Source of the DNA: JACVRW01 sp963733885
GTDB lineage: Bacteria > Actinomycetota > Thermoleophilia > Solirubrobacterales > Thermoleophilaceae
NCBI GenBank assembly: GCA_963733885.1
Contig: CAVTES010000016.1
Location: forward strand, 1-64,000
Length of the DNA: 64,000 nucleotides
Direction: 5' to 3'
Part shown: piece by piece, positions 1 to 11,330 of the stretch
How the letters are laid out: each line of letters starts with the position of its first letter
Numbering within the stretch: position 1 is the first letter of the stretch
The notes under the pieces: model-generated
What the model was told of the DNA's origin: nothing
The model's database searches: none
What the model saw: the letters and a program-made list of their open reading frames with translations, nothing else
Position numbers and translations under genes: made by a program

Positions 1-1474
1 CGCGCTCGGGCGTGGGGAGGATCGCGTGGGCGCCCGCGAGCTTGGCGATTCGGGCAAGGATCTGCGGCCGTGCTACGCGGGCACGACCTTCCGTGGTGTC
101 TACGTGGAGCAGCATCTGCTCGGCGGTGGCCAGCAGGACGTCGTCAGCGGAGCGGTAGAGCTCGTGGAAGACGTGAAGCCGCTTGTCATCGAACCCGAGC
201 ACCTGGGTCGTTACGTGCAGGTCCTCTCCCGCTGACGCCTCGCGCAGGTGCGACAGGTGCGTCTCCACGGTGTAGTAGCTGCCGCCCGCCGCGAGGTACG
301 CGGAGTCGATCCCGATGTAGCGCAACAGGGCGTCGGTGGCGTCGCCGATGACCTGCAGGAACCGGCTCTCGTGCGCATGGCCGTTGTAATCGACCCACTC
401 GGGCAGCACGCGCCCGCTGTGTAGGCGGAGTGGCCGGGAGAGGTCGTCGTCGTCGTCGGCCATGACCCTGGGGTGGCCCGTCTCGAAGAGCGACCGCTCG
501 TAGTCGTCGAGCACCCCGCCAGCACCGACGCGGCGGGTACGCAAGCCCTGCATGACCGCGACCAAGCAGTCGTCGCGGAGCTCCTCGAGCTGGCGGATCG
601 TTTGGTCGCCGGCCTGCGCGTCGGACTGCGCGACGATCTTGTCGAGCAGCCCGTCGGTCAGATCGGGCACGTCCATGAGCTTGGTCCACGGAAGGCGCAG
701 GGCCGGTCCGAACTGCCCCATGAAATGGCGCATGCCGGCTTCGCCCCCCGCGATGCGATAGGTCAGGAAGGTGCCCATGAACGACCAGCGCAGGCCTGCC
801 CCGTAGCGGATCGCGTCGTCGATCTCCTCGACGGTCGCCACGTCGTCGCTGACGAGCCACAGCGCCTCGCGCCACAACGCCTCCAGTAGGCGGTCCGCCA
901 CGAACCCCTCCACCTCCTTGCGCAGGACAAGAGGCCACATCCCCACGGAGCGGTAGGCGGCCGCGGCGCGCTCGACGGTCTCCGGCGAGGTGTGCTCGCC
1001 GCCGCACACCTCGACAAGCGGCAGCAGGTAGACCGGGTTGAACGGATGCCCGACAGCCAGGCGCTCGGGATGCTCCATGTCGGCCTGCAGGCGCGACGGG
1101 AGAAGGCCGGACGTCGACGAGGCGAACACGACGTCGGGGTCAGCCGCGCGGCTCGCGGCCGCCAGCACGGTGCGCTTGACCTCCTCGCGCTCGGGGACGC
1201 TCTCTTGGACGAAGTCGGCCCCCTCGGCGGCCTCCACGGCGCTCCCGACGAGCGTCAGCTCCCCCTCGGCCGGAAGCGGCGCGAGCGTGAGTCTGCGGTA
1301 GGCGCGGCGAGCGTTGTGCAGCATCGCGTCGAGCCTGGGAGCGGCTTCGGGGTCGGGATCGAACAGCCGAACGTTGACGCCGTTGAGTAGGAACCGCGCC
1401 GCCCAGCCGCCGCCGATCACGCCGCCGCCGAGCAGGGCAACGCTGCGCGGTCGGTGCGTGGCGCGCTCAGCCAT
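1..1474 (-). CDS. L-carnitine 3-dehydrogenase fused to thioesterase domain (3' end beyond window)
   Basis: Oxidises L-carnitine to 3-dehydrocarnitine with NAD+; the C-terminal hotdog domain of this family is a betainyl-CoA thioesterase. The 491 visible residues hold a Rossmann motif (LLGGGVIGGGWA, residues 14-25), 3-hydroxyacyl-CoA dehydrogenase N and C domains to about residue 330, then from about residue 350 a 4HBT-like domain with a D-Y-N-G-H motif. The family is about 490-500 residues, so only a few C-terminal residues and the stop lie off the left edge. The ATG at 1474 overlaps the stop of the BKACE gene by 8 bases, so both are one operon. Family assignment is by recognised sequence pattern; the pairing with BKACE is the usual carnitine-degradation pairing. 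Confidence 0.85.
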   Translation of the reverse strand, partial: MAERATHRPRSVALLGGGVIGGGWAARFLLNGVNVRLFDPDPEAAPRLDAMLHNARRAYRRLTLAPLPAEGELTLVGSAVEAAEGADFVQESVPEREEVKRTVLAAASRAADPDVVFASSTSGLLPSRLQADMEHPERLAVGHPFNPVYLLPLVEVCGGEHTSPETVERAAAAYRSVGMWPLVLRKEVEGFVADRLLEALWREALWLVSDDVATVEEIDDAIRYGAGLRWSFMGTFLTYRIAGGEAGMRHFMGQFGPALRLPWTKLMDVPDLTDGLLDKIVAQSDAQAGDQTIRQLEELRDDCLVAVMQGLRTRRVGAGGVLDDYERSLFETGHPRVMADDDDDLSRPLRLHSGRVLPEWVDYNGHAHESRFLQVIGDATDALLRYIGIDSAYLAAGGSYYTVETHLSHLREASAGEDLHVTTQVLGFDDKRLHVFHELYRSADDVLLATAEQMLLHVDTTEGRARVARPQILARIAKLAGAHAILPTPER

Positions 1475-2363
1475 GGCGTCGCAGCCCCAGCTTCGTCCGC
1501 ACTTCGTCGGGGCCGAGGACCCTCGCGTTCATGGCCTCGAGGATCGTCACCGCCCGCTCGACGAGCTGTCCGTTGGTCGCGAGCACGCCGCGCGAGAGGT
1601 AGATGTTGTCCTCCAGCCCCACCCGCACGTTGCCGCCCGCCAGCGCCGCCATGGCGACATAGGGCAGCTGCATGCGGCCGATCGAGAACGCCGAGAAGAC
1701 GCAGCCGGCCGGCAGCTGGCGCACCATGGTCAAGAGGGTTGTCGGGTCCTCCGGTGCGCCGTACGGAATGCCCATGCAGAGCTGGATCAGCACGGGATCG
1801 TCGATCAGGCCCTCGCCGATCAGCTCCTTGACCAGGACGAGGTGGCCGCTGTCGAAGACCTCCAGTTCGGGGCGGACGCCGAGCTCCTGGATCCTGCGCG
1901 CCATCGCCCGCAGAATCCCTGGTGTGTTGACGAGCACATAGTCGCCGCCAGCCGCGAAGTTCATGCTTCCGCAGTCGAGCGTGCAGATCTCCGGCCTCAG
2001 CTCCTCCACGTGGGCGAGCCGCTCGGTGGCGCCCGCCATGTCCGTCCCGTTCGGGTCGAGCGGAAGCGGCGCCTCATCGCCGCCGAGCACCAGGTCGCCG
2101 CCCATGCCCGCGCTGAGGTTGAGTACGACGTCGACGTTCGAGGAACGGATGCGCTCGACGACCTCGCCGTAGAGGGCCGCGTCGCGCGCGCCCTTGCCGG
2201 TCGCCGGGTCGCGCACGTGGATATGCACGACCGCAGCCCCGCGCTCGCCCGCCTCGATCGCGGCATCGGCGATCTGCTCCGGGGTCACCGGCACCAGCGC
2301 GCTCTTCTCCGCTGTCGCTCCGGCCCCAGTGACGGCACAGGTGATGAAGACGTCCGAGACCAC
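1467..2363 (-). CDS. BKACE-family beta-keto acid cleavage enzyme (probable dehydrocarnitine cleavage)
   Basis: A 298-residue protein of the 3-keto-5-aminohexanoate cleavage (DUF849/BKACE) family, which condenses a beta-keto acid with acetyl-CoA. Next to carnitine dehydrogenase the likely reaction is dehydrocarnitine + acetyl-CoA giving betainyl-CoA + acetoacetate, which the neighbouring thioesterase domain would turn into glycine betaine. The metal-binding H-x-H is seen in AVVHIHVRD (His47, His49). The GTG at 2363 is chosen as start because AGGAG lies 5 bases upstream; an upstream ATG at 2423 in the same frame would run through the promoter. Substrate is inferred from context. Confidence 0.87.
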   Translation of the reverse strand: MVSDVFITCAVTGAGATAEKSALVPVTPEQIADAAIEAGERGAAVVHIHVRDPATGKGARDAALYGEVVERIRSSNVDVVLNLSAGMGGDLVLGGDEAPLPLDPNGTDMAGATERLAHVEELRPEICTLDCGSMNFAAGGDYVLVNTPGILRAMARRIQELGVRPELEVFDSGHLVLVKELIGEGLIDDPVLIQLCMGIPYGAPEDPTTLLTMVRQLPAGCVFSAFSIGRMQLPYVAMAALAGGNVRVGLEDNIYLSRGVLATNGQLVERAVTILEAMNARVLGPDEVRTKLGLRRHG

Positions 2364-2388
2364 GCAGGCTCCTAAACGAGTCGTGTCG

Positions 2389-2423
2389 TTGACAATTGTG
2401 CCTGATTGTCTTATTGTCGACAA
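2389..2423 (+). promoter_or_regulatory. Divergent promoter and operator of the carnitine cluster
   Basis: TTGACA at 2389-2394, a 17-base spacer and TATTGT at 2412-2417 form a near-consensus sigma-70 promoter reading right. The perfect palindrome TTGTCGACAA (2414-2423) overlaps the -10 box and start site, and ACAATTGT (2392-2399) sits between the boxes. TTGT-N2-ACAA fits the half-site style of FCD-type GntR repressors, so the adjacent GntR protein probably binds here and controls both directions. The promoter is seen; the regulator is inferred. Confidence 0.75.
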
Positions 2424-2443
2424 CCTGCAATTCGGCTTTTCGA

Positions 2444-3182
2444 ATGGAAGCAGCCGCCAACATCTGGCAGCTCGGTTCCATCGACCGGGCGTCCACTACC
2501 GAGCAGGTCCTCCAGGAGCTGCGCGAGGCGATCATCGACGGGCGCATCGCGCAGGGTGAGGCGCTCCGCGAGGTCTCGCTCGCCGCGGCATTCGGAACCG
2601 GGCGCAGCGCCGTGCGCGAGGCGATCCGCCAGCTCGTGCAGGAAGGGCTGGTCGACTCCGAGCTACACCGCGGCGCTTTCGTGCGCGTGCTGTCGCTCGC
2701 GGATCGTCTCGACGTCTACGTGGCGAGGGAAGCAATCGAGACGGGAGTGGCGAAGCGGGTGGTGGAAGCATCTGAGCCGGCCGACCTGTCCGCCCTGCGA
2801 CGCGCGCTGGTGGAGCTGCGAGAGAGGGCCCGTGGGCACGACCGCGTGACCGAGGACCTGATCGCCGCGGACATCCACTTTCACCAGGAGCTCGTGCGTC
2901 TCGCCGGCAGCCCTCGCCTGATACGCGCGCACGACACACTTGCGGCGGAGACGCGCATGCTGCTCCGCCACCACCCGACCTATCCCTGGTCGGACTACGT
3001 GGGCGATCACCAGCGGCTCTTCGAGGCGATCGAACGGCAGCGACGCGCGCGCGCCCGACGTAGTGGGCGAGCACCTGCGTCTGTCAGCGCGGCTGATCGC
3101 CGAGGAGCTCGCCCGCGAGGCGGCCGACGCCGCAGGCAGAGAGCATCAGCCGCACCCGGACGAGGCGGGCACGGTCACATGA
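2444..3182 (+). CDS. GntR-family regulator, FCD subfamily (frameshift near 3045)
   Basis: Transcriptional regulator: winged-helix GntR domain from about residue 12 to 75 (with a typical SAVREAIRQLVQEGLV recognition segment) and an all-helical FCD ligand domain with a D-I-H-F-H metal-binding pattern. The ATG at 2444 is about 20 bases after the predicted transcription start. The frame is lost near 3045 in a CG-alternating run (one extra base); after it the expected FCD end (GEHLRLSARLIAEELAREAA) reads on in the next frame to the TGA at 3180-3182, which overlaps the ATG of the binding protein. Likely a sequencing indel. Probably senses carnitine or a breakdown product and controls the divergent cluster (inference). 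Confidence 0.75.
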
Positions 3183-4799
3183 GCGTCGACAACGAGCATG
3201 CGACTCGGATCGAGGACTGGGCGATCACGCGCCGCGACGCGCTCCGCGGCGCTTTGGCCGGAGGCATGCTCGTCACGGCCGGCGGCGTGCTGGCCGCCTG
3301 CGGCAGCGAGGACGTCGACGTGCCCACGAAGCGACTTCGGCGCCACCTCGCTGAAGGGCGTGCGCAGCGGCGGCTCCCTCGGGTCGGGGTGGCCGGAGGT
3401 GGGGCCGACGACAGCATCGATGCCCACATCCCCGCGACCGTCCCGGACATCTCGCGGGTGTTCCAGCTCTACGAGCCGCTGGCGGGCCGTGACACCAACT
3501 CGGAGTTCGAGCTCGTGCTCGCGGAGTCGATCGAGCCCGAGAAGGGCGCGGACACGTGGACGATCCGCCTGCAGCCCGGCATCACCTTCCATAACGGCAA
3601 GCCGGTGACCGCCGACGACGTGCTGTTCTCGCTGCGGCCGGATCATCGACCCGAAGGATCCGAAGACCGGCGCCGCCTCGATCTCCTACATGGACCTCAA
3701 GCGCTCGCGGAAGCTCGACGACCGGACGGTGCGGATCCAGCTGAAGTTCGCGAACGTCGGCTTCCCCGACGACCTCGGCCAGTACTTCAACTCGATCGTG
3801 CCCACAGACTACGACCCGGCGAAGCCGGTCGGCACCGGACCGTTCATGTACGACAGCTTCGCCCCCGGCGAGCGCAGCGTGTTCAAGAAGTACCCCGACT
3901 ACTGGCGCGACGACATGCCGCGCGCGGACGAGGTCGTGATCATCGACTTCCCCGACGACACGCCGCGCGTGAACGCGCTGCTGAGCGGCCAGGTCGACGC
4001 GATCACGAACCTGCCGCCGGGGCAGATCGCGCAGGTCAAGTCCAACGACCAGTTCAAGGTGCTGATCTCGGAGACGGGCGGCTGGCAGCCATTCACGATG
4101 CGCGTCGACCAGGAGCCCTTCAAGGACGTCCGCGTGCGTCAGGCGATGCGCCTGCTGGTCGACCGCGAGCAGATGATCGAGCAGGTGCTCTCGGGACAGG
4201 GCCGCGTGGCCAACGACCTCTACTCGCCGTACGACCCGGCCTACAACAGCGACCTGCCCCAGCGCAAGCAGGATCTCGACCAGGCCAAGTCGCTGCTCAA
4301 GCAGGCGGGGCAGAGCGATCTGCGCGTCGAGCTCGTGACCTCAGCTGTCTTCCAGGGGATCGTCGAGGCGGCTCAGGTGATCGCCGAGCAGGCCAAGGGC
4401 GCGGGCGTGACGATCAACGTGCGCAAGGTCGATACCGGCACGTTCTACGGCGACAACTACCTGTCCTGGACGTTTGCCCAGGACTTCTGGGCCACCCGGT
4501 CATACCTGAGCCAGGTGGCGCAGGGCAGCCTGCCGGACTCCCCGTACAACGAGACGCACTGGGCGGACCCCGAGTTCCTCGACCTGATCGCACAGGCGCG
4601 GGCGGAGCTCGACGAGGACAAGCACATCGAGTTGCTCAAGGCGGCGCAGGAGATCGAGTACGAGCGGGGTGGCCTGATCGTCTGGTCGTTCAGCAACCAG
4701 GTCGATGCCTACAACACCACGGTCGCCGGGTTCCAGCCCGCGAAGTCGGGCTTCCCGCTGACCAACTACGGCTTCGGAAGGGTGGGTTTCGTTGACTAG
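3179..4799 (+). CDS. ABC transporter substrate-binding protein, family 5, Tat lipoprotein (several frameshifts)
   Basis: Extracellular solute-binding protein of the peptide/nickel type (SBP_bac_5). The N-terminus carries a twin-arginine signal (ITRRDALRGALAGG) ending in a lipobox LAAC, so it is exported folded and lipid-anchored. The reading frame jumps near 3332, returns near 3380 and jumps again near 3640; joining the three pieces gives one family-length protein (about 539 residues) without gaps, for example LFSLR continuing as RIIDPKDPKTGA. The pattern points to sequencing indels. From 3690 on the frame is clean to the TAG at 4799. Context suggests it binds a quaternary amine or its conjugate rather than peptides (inference). 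Confidence 0.8.
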
Positions 4800-5745
4800 G
4801 CTCATCTTGCGCCGGCTGGCTCAAGGCGTCCTCACGCTGTTTCTGATCTCGCTGATCGTCTTCGCCGCGGTGCTGGCGCTGCCAGGCGACGCGGCGACCG
4901 CGATCCTGGGCAGGGAGGCGACGCCGGAGCGAGTCGCCGCGCTGCGCGAGCAGCTCAACCTCAACGACTCGGTGGTCACCCAGTACCTCGACTGGATCGG
5001 CGGCGTGCTCACCGGCAGCTTCGGCGAGTCCGCGGCGACCCAGCAGGCGGTGAGCGAGCTGCTGTCGGACCGCGTCGCGAACACCGCCTTCCTGGTGTTC
5101 GTGGCCGCCGTGGTGGCGGTCCCGCTGTCGATCGGGATCGGCGTCTGGACGGCGATGCGCCGTGACCGCCCGGTCGACCACGTCGTCTCCACGTCGACGC
5201 TCGTGCTCGCGGCGCTGCCGGAGTTCGTGATCGGCATCGGGCTGATCCTCCTGTTCGCCACGAGCGTGTTCCATTGGTTCCCGGCGGTCTCGCTGCTCGC
5301 GCCGGACCAGCGGGCGTGGACGGAGCCGAGCGTGGTGGTGCTGCCCGCTGCCACGCTGGTGCTCGCGGTCACGCCCTACATCAGCCGCATCATGCGCGGC
5401 TCGATGATCGAGGTGCTCGAGTCGGAGTACGTGACGATGGCGCGCCTGAAGGGGCTTCCCGAGCGCACGGTGATCTGGCGCCACGCCGTTCCCAACGCGA
5501 TCGTGCCCGCCATCCAGGTCACCGCGTTGCAGCTGGCGTGGATGGCCGGCGGCGTCGTGATCGTGGAGTTCGTGTTCTCGTATCCGGGCATCGGCTCGCT
5601 GTTCATCGACGCGGTGGACAACCGCGACATCCTCGTGGTGCAGGCGATCACGCTGCTGGCGGCGGCGATCTACGTGGTGCTCAACCTGCTCGCCGACCTG
5701 GCGACGATTGCCGTCACGCCACGGCTGCGGACGGAGGCGCGATGA
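4792..5745 (+). CDS. ABC transporter permease, DppB type
   Basis: Inner-membrane permease of 317 residues with about six membrane segments and the family's cytoplasmic coupling (EAA) loop around VTMARLKGLPERTVIWRHAV. It forms the channel with the next gene. The start is a TTG at 4792 overlapping the end of the binding-protein gene by 8 bases; the protein begins TRLILRRLAQG, as DppB proteins do, and no better start is nearby. The stop overlaps the next ATG (ATGA). Confidence 0.9.
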   Translation: MTRLILRRLAQGVLTLFLISLIVFAAVLALPGDAATAILGREATPERVAALREQLNLNDSVVTQYLDWIGGVLTGSFGESAATQQAVSELLSDRVANTAFLVFVAAVVAVPLSIGIGVWTAMRRDRPVDHVVSTSTLVLAALPEFVIGIGLILLFATSVFHWFPAVSLLAPDQRAWTEPSVVVLPAATLVLAVTPYISRIMRGSMIEVLESEYVTMARLKGLPERTVIWRHAVPNAIVPAIQVTALQLAWMAGGVVIVEFVFSYPGIGSLFIDAVDNRDILVVQAITLLAAAIYVVLNLLADLATIAVTPRLRTEAR

Positions 5746-6661
5746 CCGAGCAGACCGTCGAGCAGGCCCTCGACCTGGTGCCCGAGGCGGGGCCGGAGGC
5801 GCCGCCGCCGCGGCTCCAGCGCTTCCAGTGGCTCGGCATCCTGCGCAATGCCTCCCGGCTCACCCGCACCCGCATCGGGCTGGGGATGGTCGGCGTCATC
5901 GTGCTGATCGCGCTGCTCGGACCGCTGTTCGCGCCCCACTCCGAGACCGAGTTCATCGCGGCGCCGAACCACGGGCCGACGAGCGACGCGATCTTCGGCG
6001 CCGACGCGCTCGGGCGCGACGTGTTCAGCCGCTTCCTCTACGGCGGCCTGTCCGTGCTGTGGATGTCCGCCGCCGCGACGCTGATCGGCGTCGTCCTCGG
6101 CACCGCGATAGGGCTCGTGGCCGCCTACTCCCGCAACTGGCTCGACGACGTGCTCATGCGGATCAACGACGTGTTCCTCGCGTTCCCGCAGATCATCTTC
6201 GTGCTGCTGGCGGTCTCGGCGATCGGCCCGAAGCTGTGGCTGATCGTGCTGACCGTCGGAATCACGCACGCGCCGCGGGTCGCGCGCGTCATGCGCGGGG
6301 CCGCCCAGCAGATCGTCGAGCGTGACTTCATCAAGGCCGAGGAGGTCGCCGGCGAGAAGCGCTCGCGGATCATCATGGAGGGGCTGTTGCCCAACGTGAC
6401 CAGTCCGCTGCTCGTGGAGCTCGGGCTGCGGATGACCTTCTCGATCGGCCTGATAGCGGCGATCAGCTTCCTCGGCTTCGGCCTGCAGCCGCCCACTGCC
6501 GACTGGGGCCTCATGATCAACGAGAACCGGCTGTCGATCGCAGTCATGCCGTGGGGCGTGCTGCTCCCCGTGCTCGCGATCGCCGTCCTGACCGTCGGCA
6601 CGAACCTGATCACCGACGGCATCGCCCGGGCCGCGATCGGCCTCGACAGGAGCAACGAGTA

Positions 6662-6662
<1 letters not shown>
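5742..6662 (+). CDS. ABC transporter permease, DppC type
   Basis: A 306-residue partner permease: cytoplasmic N-terminal tail of about 45 residues, membrane segment near residue 50, a periplasmic stretch with GADALGRDVFSR (typical of DppC/OppC), then the transport domain with coupling loop IKAEEVAGEKRSRIIM. The ATG overlaps the stop of the DppB gene and its own stop overlaps the ATPase start, so the five transporter cistrons are translationally coupled. Confidence 0.92.
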
Positions 6663-8486
<1,824 letters not shown>

Positions 8487-8501
8487 GCTTGACCCGGTGG
8501 C

Positions 8502-10046
8502 GTGAGCGCCCGGCCGAACCTCCTCCTGATCATGGTCGATCAGCTGGCCGCCTGCTGGCTTCCCGCGTACGGCCATCCCGTCGTGCAGGCCCCGAATCTC
8601 ATGCGCCTGGCCCGCGACGGCGTCGTGTTCGAGAGCGCCTACTGCCCCTCCCCGCTCTGCTTGCCGTCGAGGGCGGGGTTGCTCACCGGAAAACTGCCCT
8701 CGCGCCTCGGGGTGTACGACAACGCCTCGGAGCTGCCTGCGTCGTCTCCGACGGTCGCCCATCACCTGCGCTCACATGGCTACGCCACCAGCCTGGCGGG
8801 CAAGATGCACTTCGTCGGTCCCGACCAGCTGCACGGCTTCGAGGAGCGCCTGACGACCGATGTCTACCCGGCCGACCTGATCTGGACCCCGGACTGGCGC
8901 CGTCCGGTCGGCGAGCGCCTGCCCTGGTACCACACGATGGAGAGCGTCCTGCGCCCGGGCGTGTGCGAAGCGAGCATGCAGCTCGACTACGACGCCGAGG
9001 TGACCTTCCACGCGCGGCGCCGGATCTTCGACGCAGCCCGCGAGAGCAGCCGCGACCCCTTCCTGCTCGTCGTCTCGTTCAGCCATCCGCACGACCCCTG
9101 GGAGATCCCCGGGCGCTATTGGGAGCGCTATGACCCCGACGCGGTCGCCCCGCCGAGCGTTCCCACCATCCCGGTCTCGCAGGCCGACCCCCACAGCCGC
9201 CGGTTGAGGGAGATGCTCGGTGTCGACGAGGCCGGGCTCTCGCCGGAGCAGGTCAGGACCGCCCGGCACGCCTACTTCGCCGCGATCAGCTACGTGGACG
9301 AGCGCATCGGCGAGCTGCTCGCCGCCCTGCGCGACGCCGGGCTGGACGGCGAGACGATCATCGTCTTCACCGCCGATCACGGCGAGATGCTGGGCGAGCG
9401 GGGGCTCTGGTACAAGATGTCCTTCTTCGAGCCCTCGGTGCGCGTGCCGTTGATCGTGTGCGCGCCCGGCCGGATCCCCGCACGGCGGGTGGTCGAGCCG
9501 GTGTCACTGCTCGACCTGGCCCCGACACTGCTCGATCTCGCCGCCGACCCGCGTGCCGAGGAGCTCGCGGCCGAGCTGGACGGGGCGAGCCTGGCCCCGC
9601 TTCTGGACGGTCGCGCGGCCACTCGGCCGGACGCTGTGGTCGCCGAGTACCTCGCGGAGGGGGTGACCTCGCCCGCGCTCATGATCCGTCGCGGGCCGCA
9701 CAAGTTCGCGTCGTGTGATGGCGACCCCGACCAGCTCTACGACCTCGCCCACGACCCTCACGAGCTCGTCAACTTGGCTCAGAGCTCCGCGAACGCGGAC
9801 CTCCGCCGCGCGTTTCGCGACGCGGCGGCCGCGCGTTGGGACTCGGCCGACCTCGAGCAGCGGGTTCTCGAGAGCCAGCGCGAGCGCCACCTGGTGCTGC
9901 AGGCGCTCGCCACCGGCCGCCGCACGTCCTGGGACTACCAGCCCCACGTCGACGCGGCTACCCGATACGTGCGCAGCGGCGCCGACATGTACGAGCTTCA
10001 GCGGCGGGCTCGCCTCGACGCCGGGAGCCCGTCGTCGCAGGCTTGA
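8502..10046 (+). CDS. betC: Choline-sulfatase
   Basis: Hydrolyses choline-O-sulfate to choline and sulfate. The 514-residue protein has the sulfatase formylglycine motif C-x-P-S-R (Cys53-Arg57), the metal-binding start LLLIMVDQ, the BetC-like stretch SLAGKMHFVGPDQLHGFEER, and a C-terminal choline-sulfatase tail (SGADMYELQRRARLD). The start is a GTG 15 bases after the ATPase stop, so the gene is the last of the transporter operon. There is no signal peptide, so the substrate must be imported first, which makes choline-O-sulfate a candidate cargo of the ABC system (inference). Confidence 0.88.
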   Translation: MSARPNLLLIMVDQLAACWLPAYGHPVVQAPNLMRLARDGVVFESAYCPSPLCLPSRAGLLTGKLPSRLGVYDNASELPASSPTVAHHLRSHGYATSLAGKMHFVGPDQLHGFEERLTTDVYPADLIWTPDWRRPVGERLPWYHTMESVLRPGVCEASMQLDYDAEVTFHARRRIFDAARESSRDPFLLVVSFSHPHDPWEIPGRYWERYDPDAVAPPSVPTIPVSQADPHSRRLREMLGVDEAGLSPEQVRTARHAYFAAISYVDERIGELLAALRDAGLDGETIIVFTADHGEMLGERGLWYKMSFFEPSVRVPLIVCAPGRIPARRVVEPVSLLDLAPTLLDLAADPRAEELAAELDGASLAPLLDGRAATRPDAVVAEYLAEGVTSPALMIRRGPHKFASCDGDPDQLYDLAHDPHELVNLAQSSANADLRRAFRDAAAARWDSADLEQRVLESQRERHLVLQALATGRRTSWDYQPHVDAATRYVRSGADMYELQRRARLDAGSPSSQA

Positions 10047-10134
10047 CCTGGCCGATCCGCGGAGCGGGCCGCCGGCTCAAAATGCGGCGGTTCCTGCGTC
10101 TGCCGGACGGTTCGCCGGCCTCGGCGGCCCGACC

Positions 10135-10184
10135 CCGAGCGTGCCACCGTCGGCGAGGTCTCCGGCCGACGGTGGCACGCTCGG
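10135..10184. terminator. Bidirectional terminator hairpin
   Basis: A perfect 20-bp inverted repeat (10135-10154 and 10165-10184) with a 10-base loop lies between the convergent choline-sulfatase gene and the membrane-protein gene at 10194. There is no T-run, as is common in GC-rich actinobacteria. Confidence 0.8.
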
Positions 10185-10193
10185 CGAAGTCCA

Positions 10194-10625
10194 TCAGGTC
10201 CGGGCCTCCACAAGCGCGACTCGAGTGGCGAGTGCGGCGGAGAGGAAGACCACCGAGCCGACCTCGAAGATCGCGGCGAGGGCGATGGGGGTGCGGAAGC
10301 CGACCTCCTGCCAACCGAACAGGCCGGTCCCGTAGCTGATGACGAGGCTCAGGAGCGCGACCGCCGAGATCACGACGCCGGCCAGCGCGGCCACGGCGCG
10401 CGTCCTCGGGTAGGCGAGACCGGCGATCGTCACGAGACACGCTGCGGCGTTCGCGAGGAACAGCGGGCCGATCCAGCTCACCCCGTGGAAGAGCCAGAAG
10501 TACTGCTGGACGTGGACCGTCGCCTCGCCGACGAGCAGCAGCGCTCCCACTGCGTAGGCCGCGGGCACGGCCGCCGCACCGGCGGCCGTGCCCCTCATGA
10601 GCCACGTGGCTGAGCTAGTAGCCAC
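10194..10625 (-). CDS. Four-helix membrane protein of unknown function
   Basis: A 143-residue protein with four predicted membrane segments (about residues 12-34, 47-68, 76-96 and 112-134) and short loops; I do not recognise a named family. The GTG start at 10625 overlaps the end of the upstream lipoprotein gene by 11 bases and has a purine-rich GGGCGG upstream; an ATG at 10598 is the alternative. It is co-transcribed with the lipoprotein. Confidence 0.65.
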   Translation of the reverse strand: MATSSATWLMRGTAAGAAAVPAAYAVGALLLVGEATVHVQQYFWLFHGVSWIGPLFLANAAACLVTIAGLAYPRTRAVAALAGVVISAVALLSLVISYGTGLFGWQEVGFRTPIALAAIFEVGSVVFLSAALATRVALVEART

Positions 10626-11160
10626 TGCCGCCCCCGCCCCCGCCCGTGCTCGTGGACTGGGTCGTGATTGCGTTCCCCGCCGGGGACATCACGTACCAGG
10701 GGGCCCCGAAAGCGTCGACGGCCTGGCCGTTGGTGTCACCTGCGCTGCTGTCGTCCTGGAAGAGATAGAGCGGGTGGCCGTTGTAGGTGACCTGCGGCTT
10801 CCCGTCGGACCGCGGGGTGGTGCCGAGCATCGAGGCGTTCACGCCACTCCCGGCCTTCGGCTTGCCGCTCACGCGGACCGGGGGCCAAGCGTCGGCGCAT
10901 GCGCCGGAGCACGTGCTCTTGGTGCCCGTGTCCTGCTGGAAGAGGTAGATGGTGCGGCCCTGCGAGTCGACGAGGATGTCGCCGAAGTCGCTGCTCGCGA
11001 CGCCGACCGTCGCCGAGCCGCCGTTCTTGGTCTTGGGAGGCGGAGAAGACGCGGTGGCATCGCCGTTGTCGTTGTTGTCGCCACAGCCGGCGGCCACCAG
11101 CGCGACCAGCGCGACGGCCGCCAGGGCGACCAGGAGGGGGATGGATTTGGTTCGAGTCAT
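10615..11160 (-). CDS. Secreted lipoprotein with COG4315-type repeats
   Basis: A 181-residue lipoprotein: signal peptide with lipobox LVAAGC, a Ser/Pro/Gly-rich linker, then two copies of the COG4315 repeat (ILVDSQGRTIYLFQQD with a cysteine pair CSGACADAWPP, and YNGHPLYLFQDD), and a glycine-rich C-terminus. The repeat occurs in many actinobacterial surface lipoproteins; function is unknown. The gene follows an ECF-like promoter motif at 11190-11219. Confidence 0.8.
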   Translation of the reverse strand: MTRTKSIPLLVALAAVALVALVAAGCGDNNDNGDATASSPPPKTKNGGSATVGVASSDFGDILVDSQGRTIYLFQQDTGTKSTCSGACADAWPPVRVSGKPKAGSGVNASMLGTTPRSDGKPQVTYNGHPLYLFQDDSSAGDTNGQAVDAFGAPWYVMSPAGNAITTQSTSTGGGGGGSGY

Positions 11161-11189
11161 GGCCTACATGGTGCTCGTGGGACCCGCGC

Positions 11190-11219
11190 TTGTCGTCGGC
11201 ACCCGGGCGACTCTTTCGC
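11190..11219 (-). promoter_or_regulatory. ECF-like promoter motif, copy 1
   Basis: Reading left: GCGAAAGAG (11219-11211), 13-base spacer, GACGACAA (11197-11190), ending 29 bases before the lipoprotein ATG. The same layout occurs at three other starts in the window. Confidence 0.65.
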
Positions 11220-11268
11220 CTGCGCCGGCGGGAGTGGAGCCCGGGCCCGCCTACCGCAGCCGTAGTAC

Positions 11269-11298
11269 GCGAAAGAGCCGCCCCGGGGGTGACGACAA
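11269..11298 (+). promoter_or_regulatory. ECF-like promoter motif, copy 2
   Basis: GCGAAAGAG (11269-11277), 13-base spacer, GACGACAA (11291-11298), ending 32 bases before the ATG at 11331. It mirrors copy 1 across about 50 bases, forming a divergent promoter pair. Confidence 0.65.
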
Positions 11299-11330
11299 GA
11301 GCGCGTGCGCCACGCAACATTGGTCACCGC

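Noticed and set aside
186..1007. Long open frames on both strands over the carnitine dehydrogenase gene
   Set aside because: GC-rich shadow frames full of Arg/Ala/Pro; the dehydrogenase-thioesterase frame explains the region fully.
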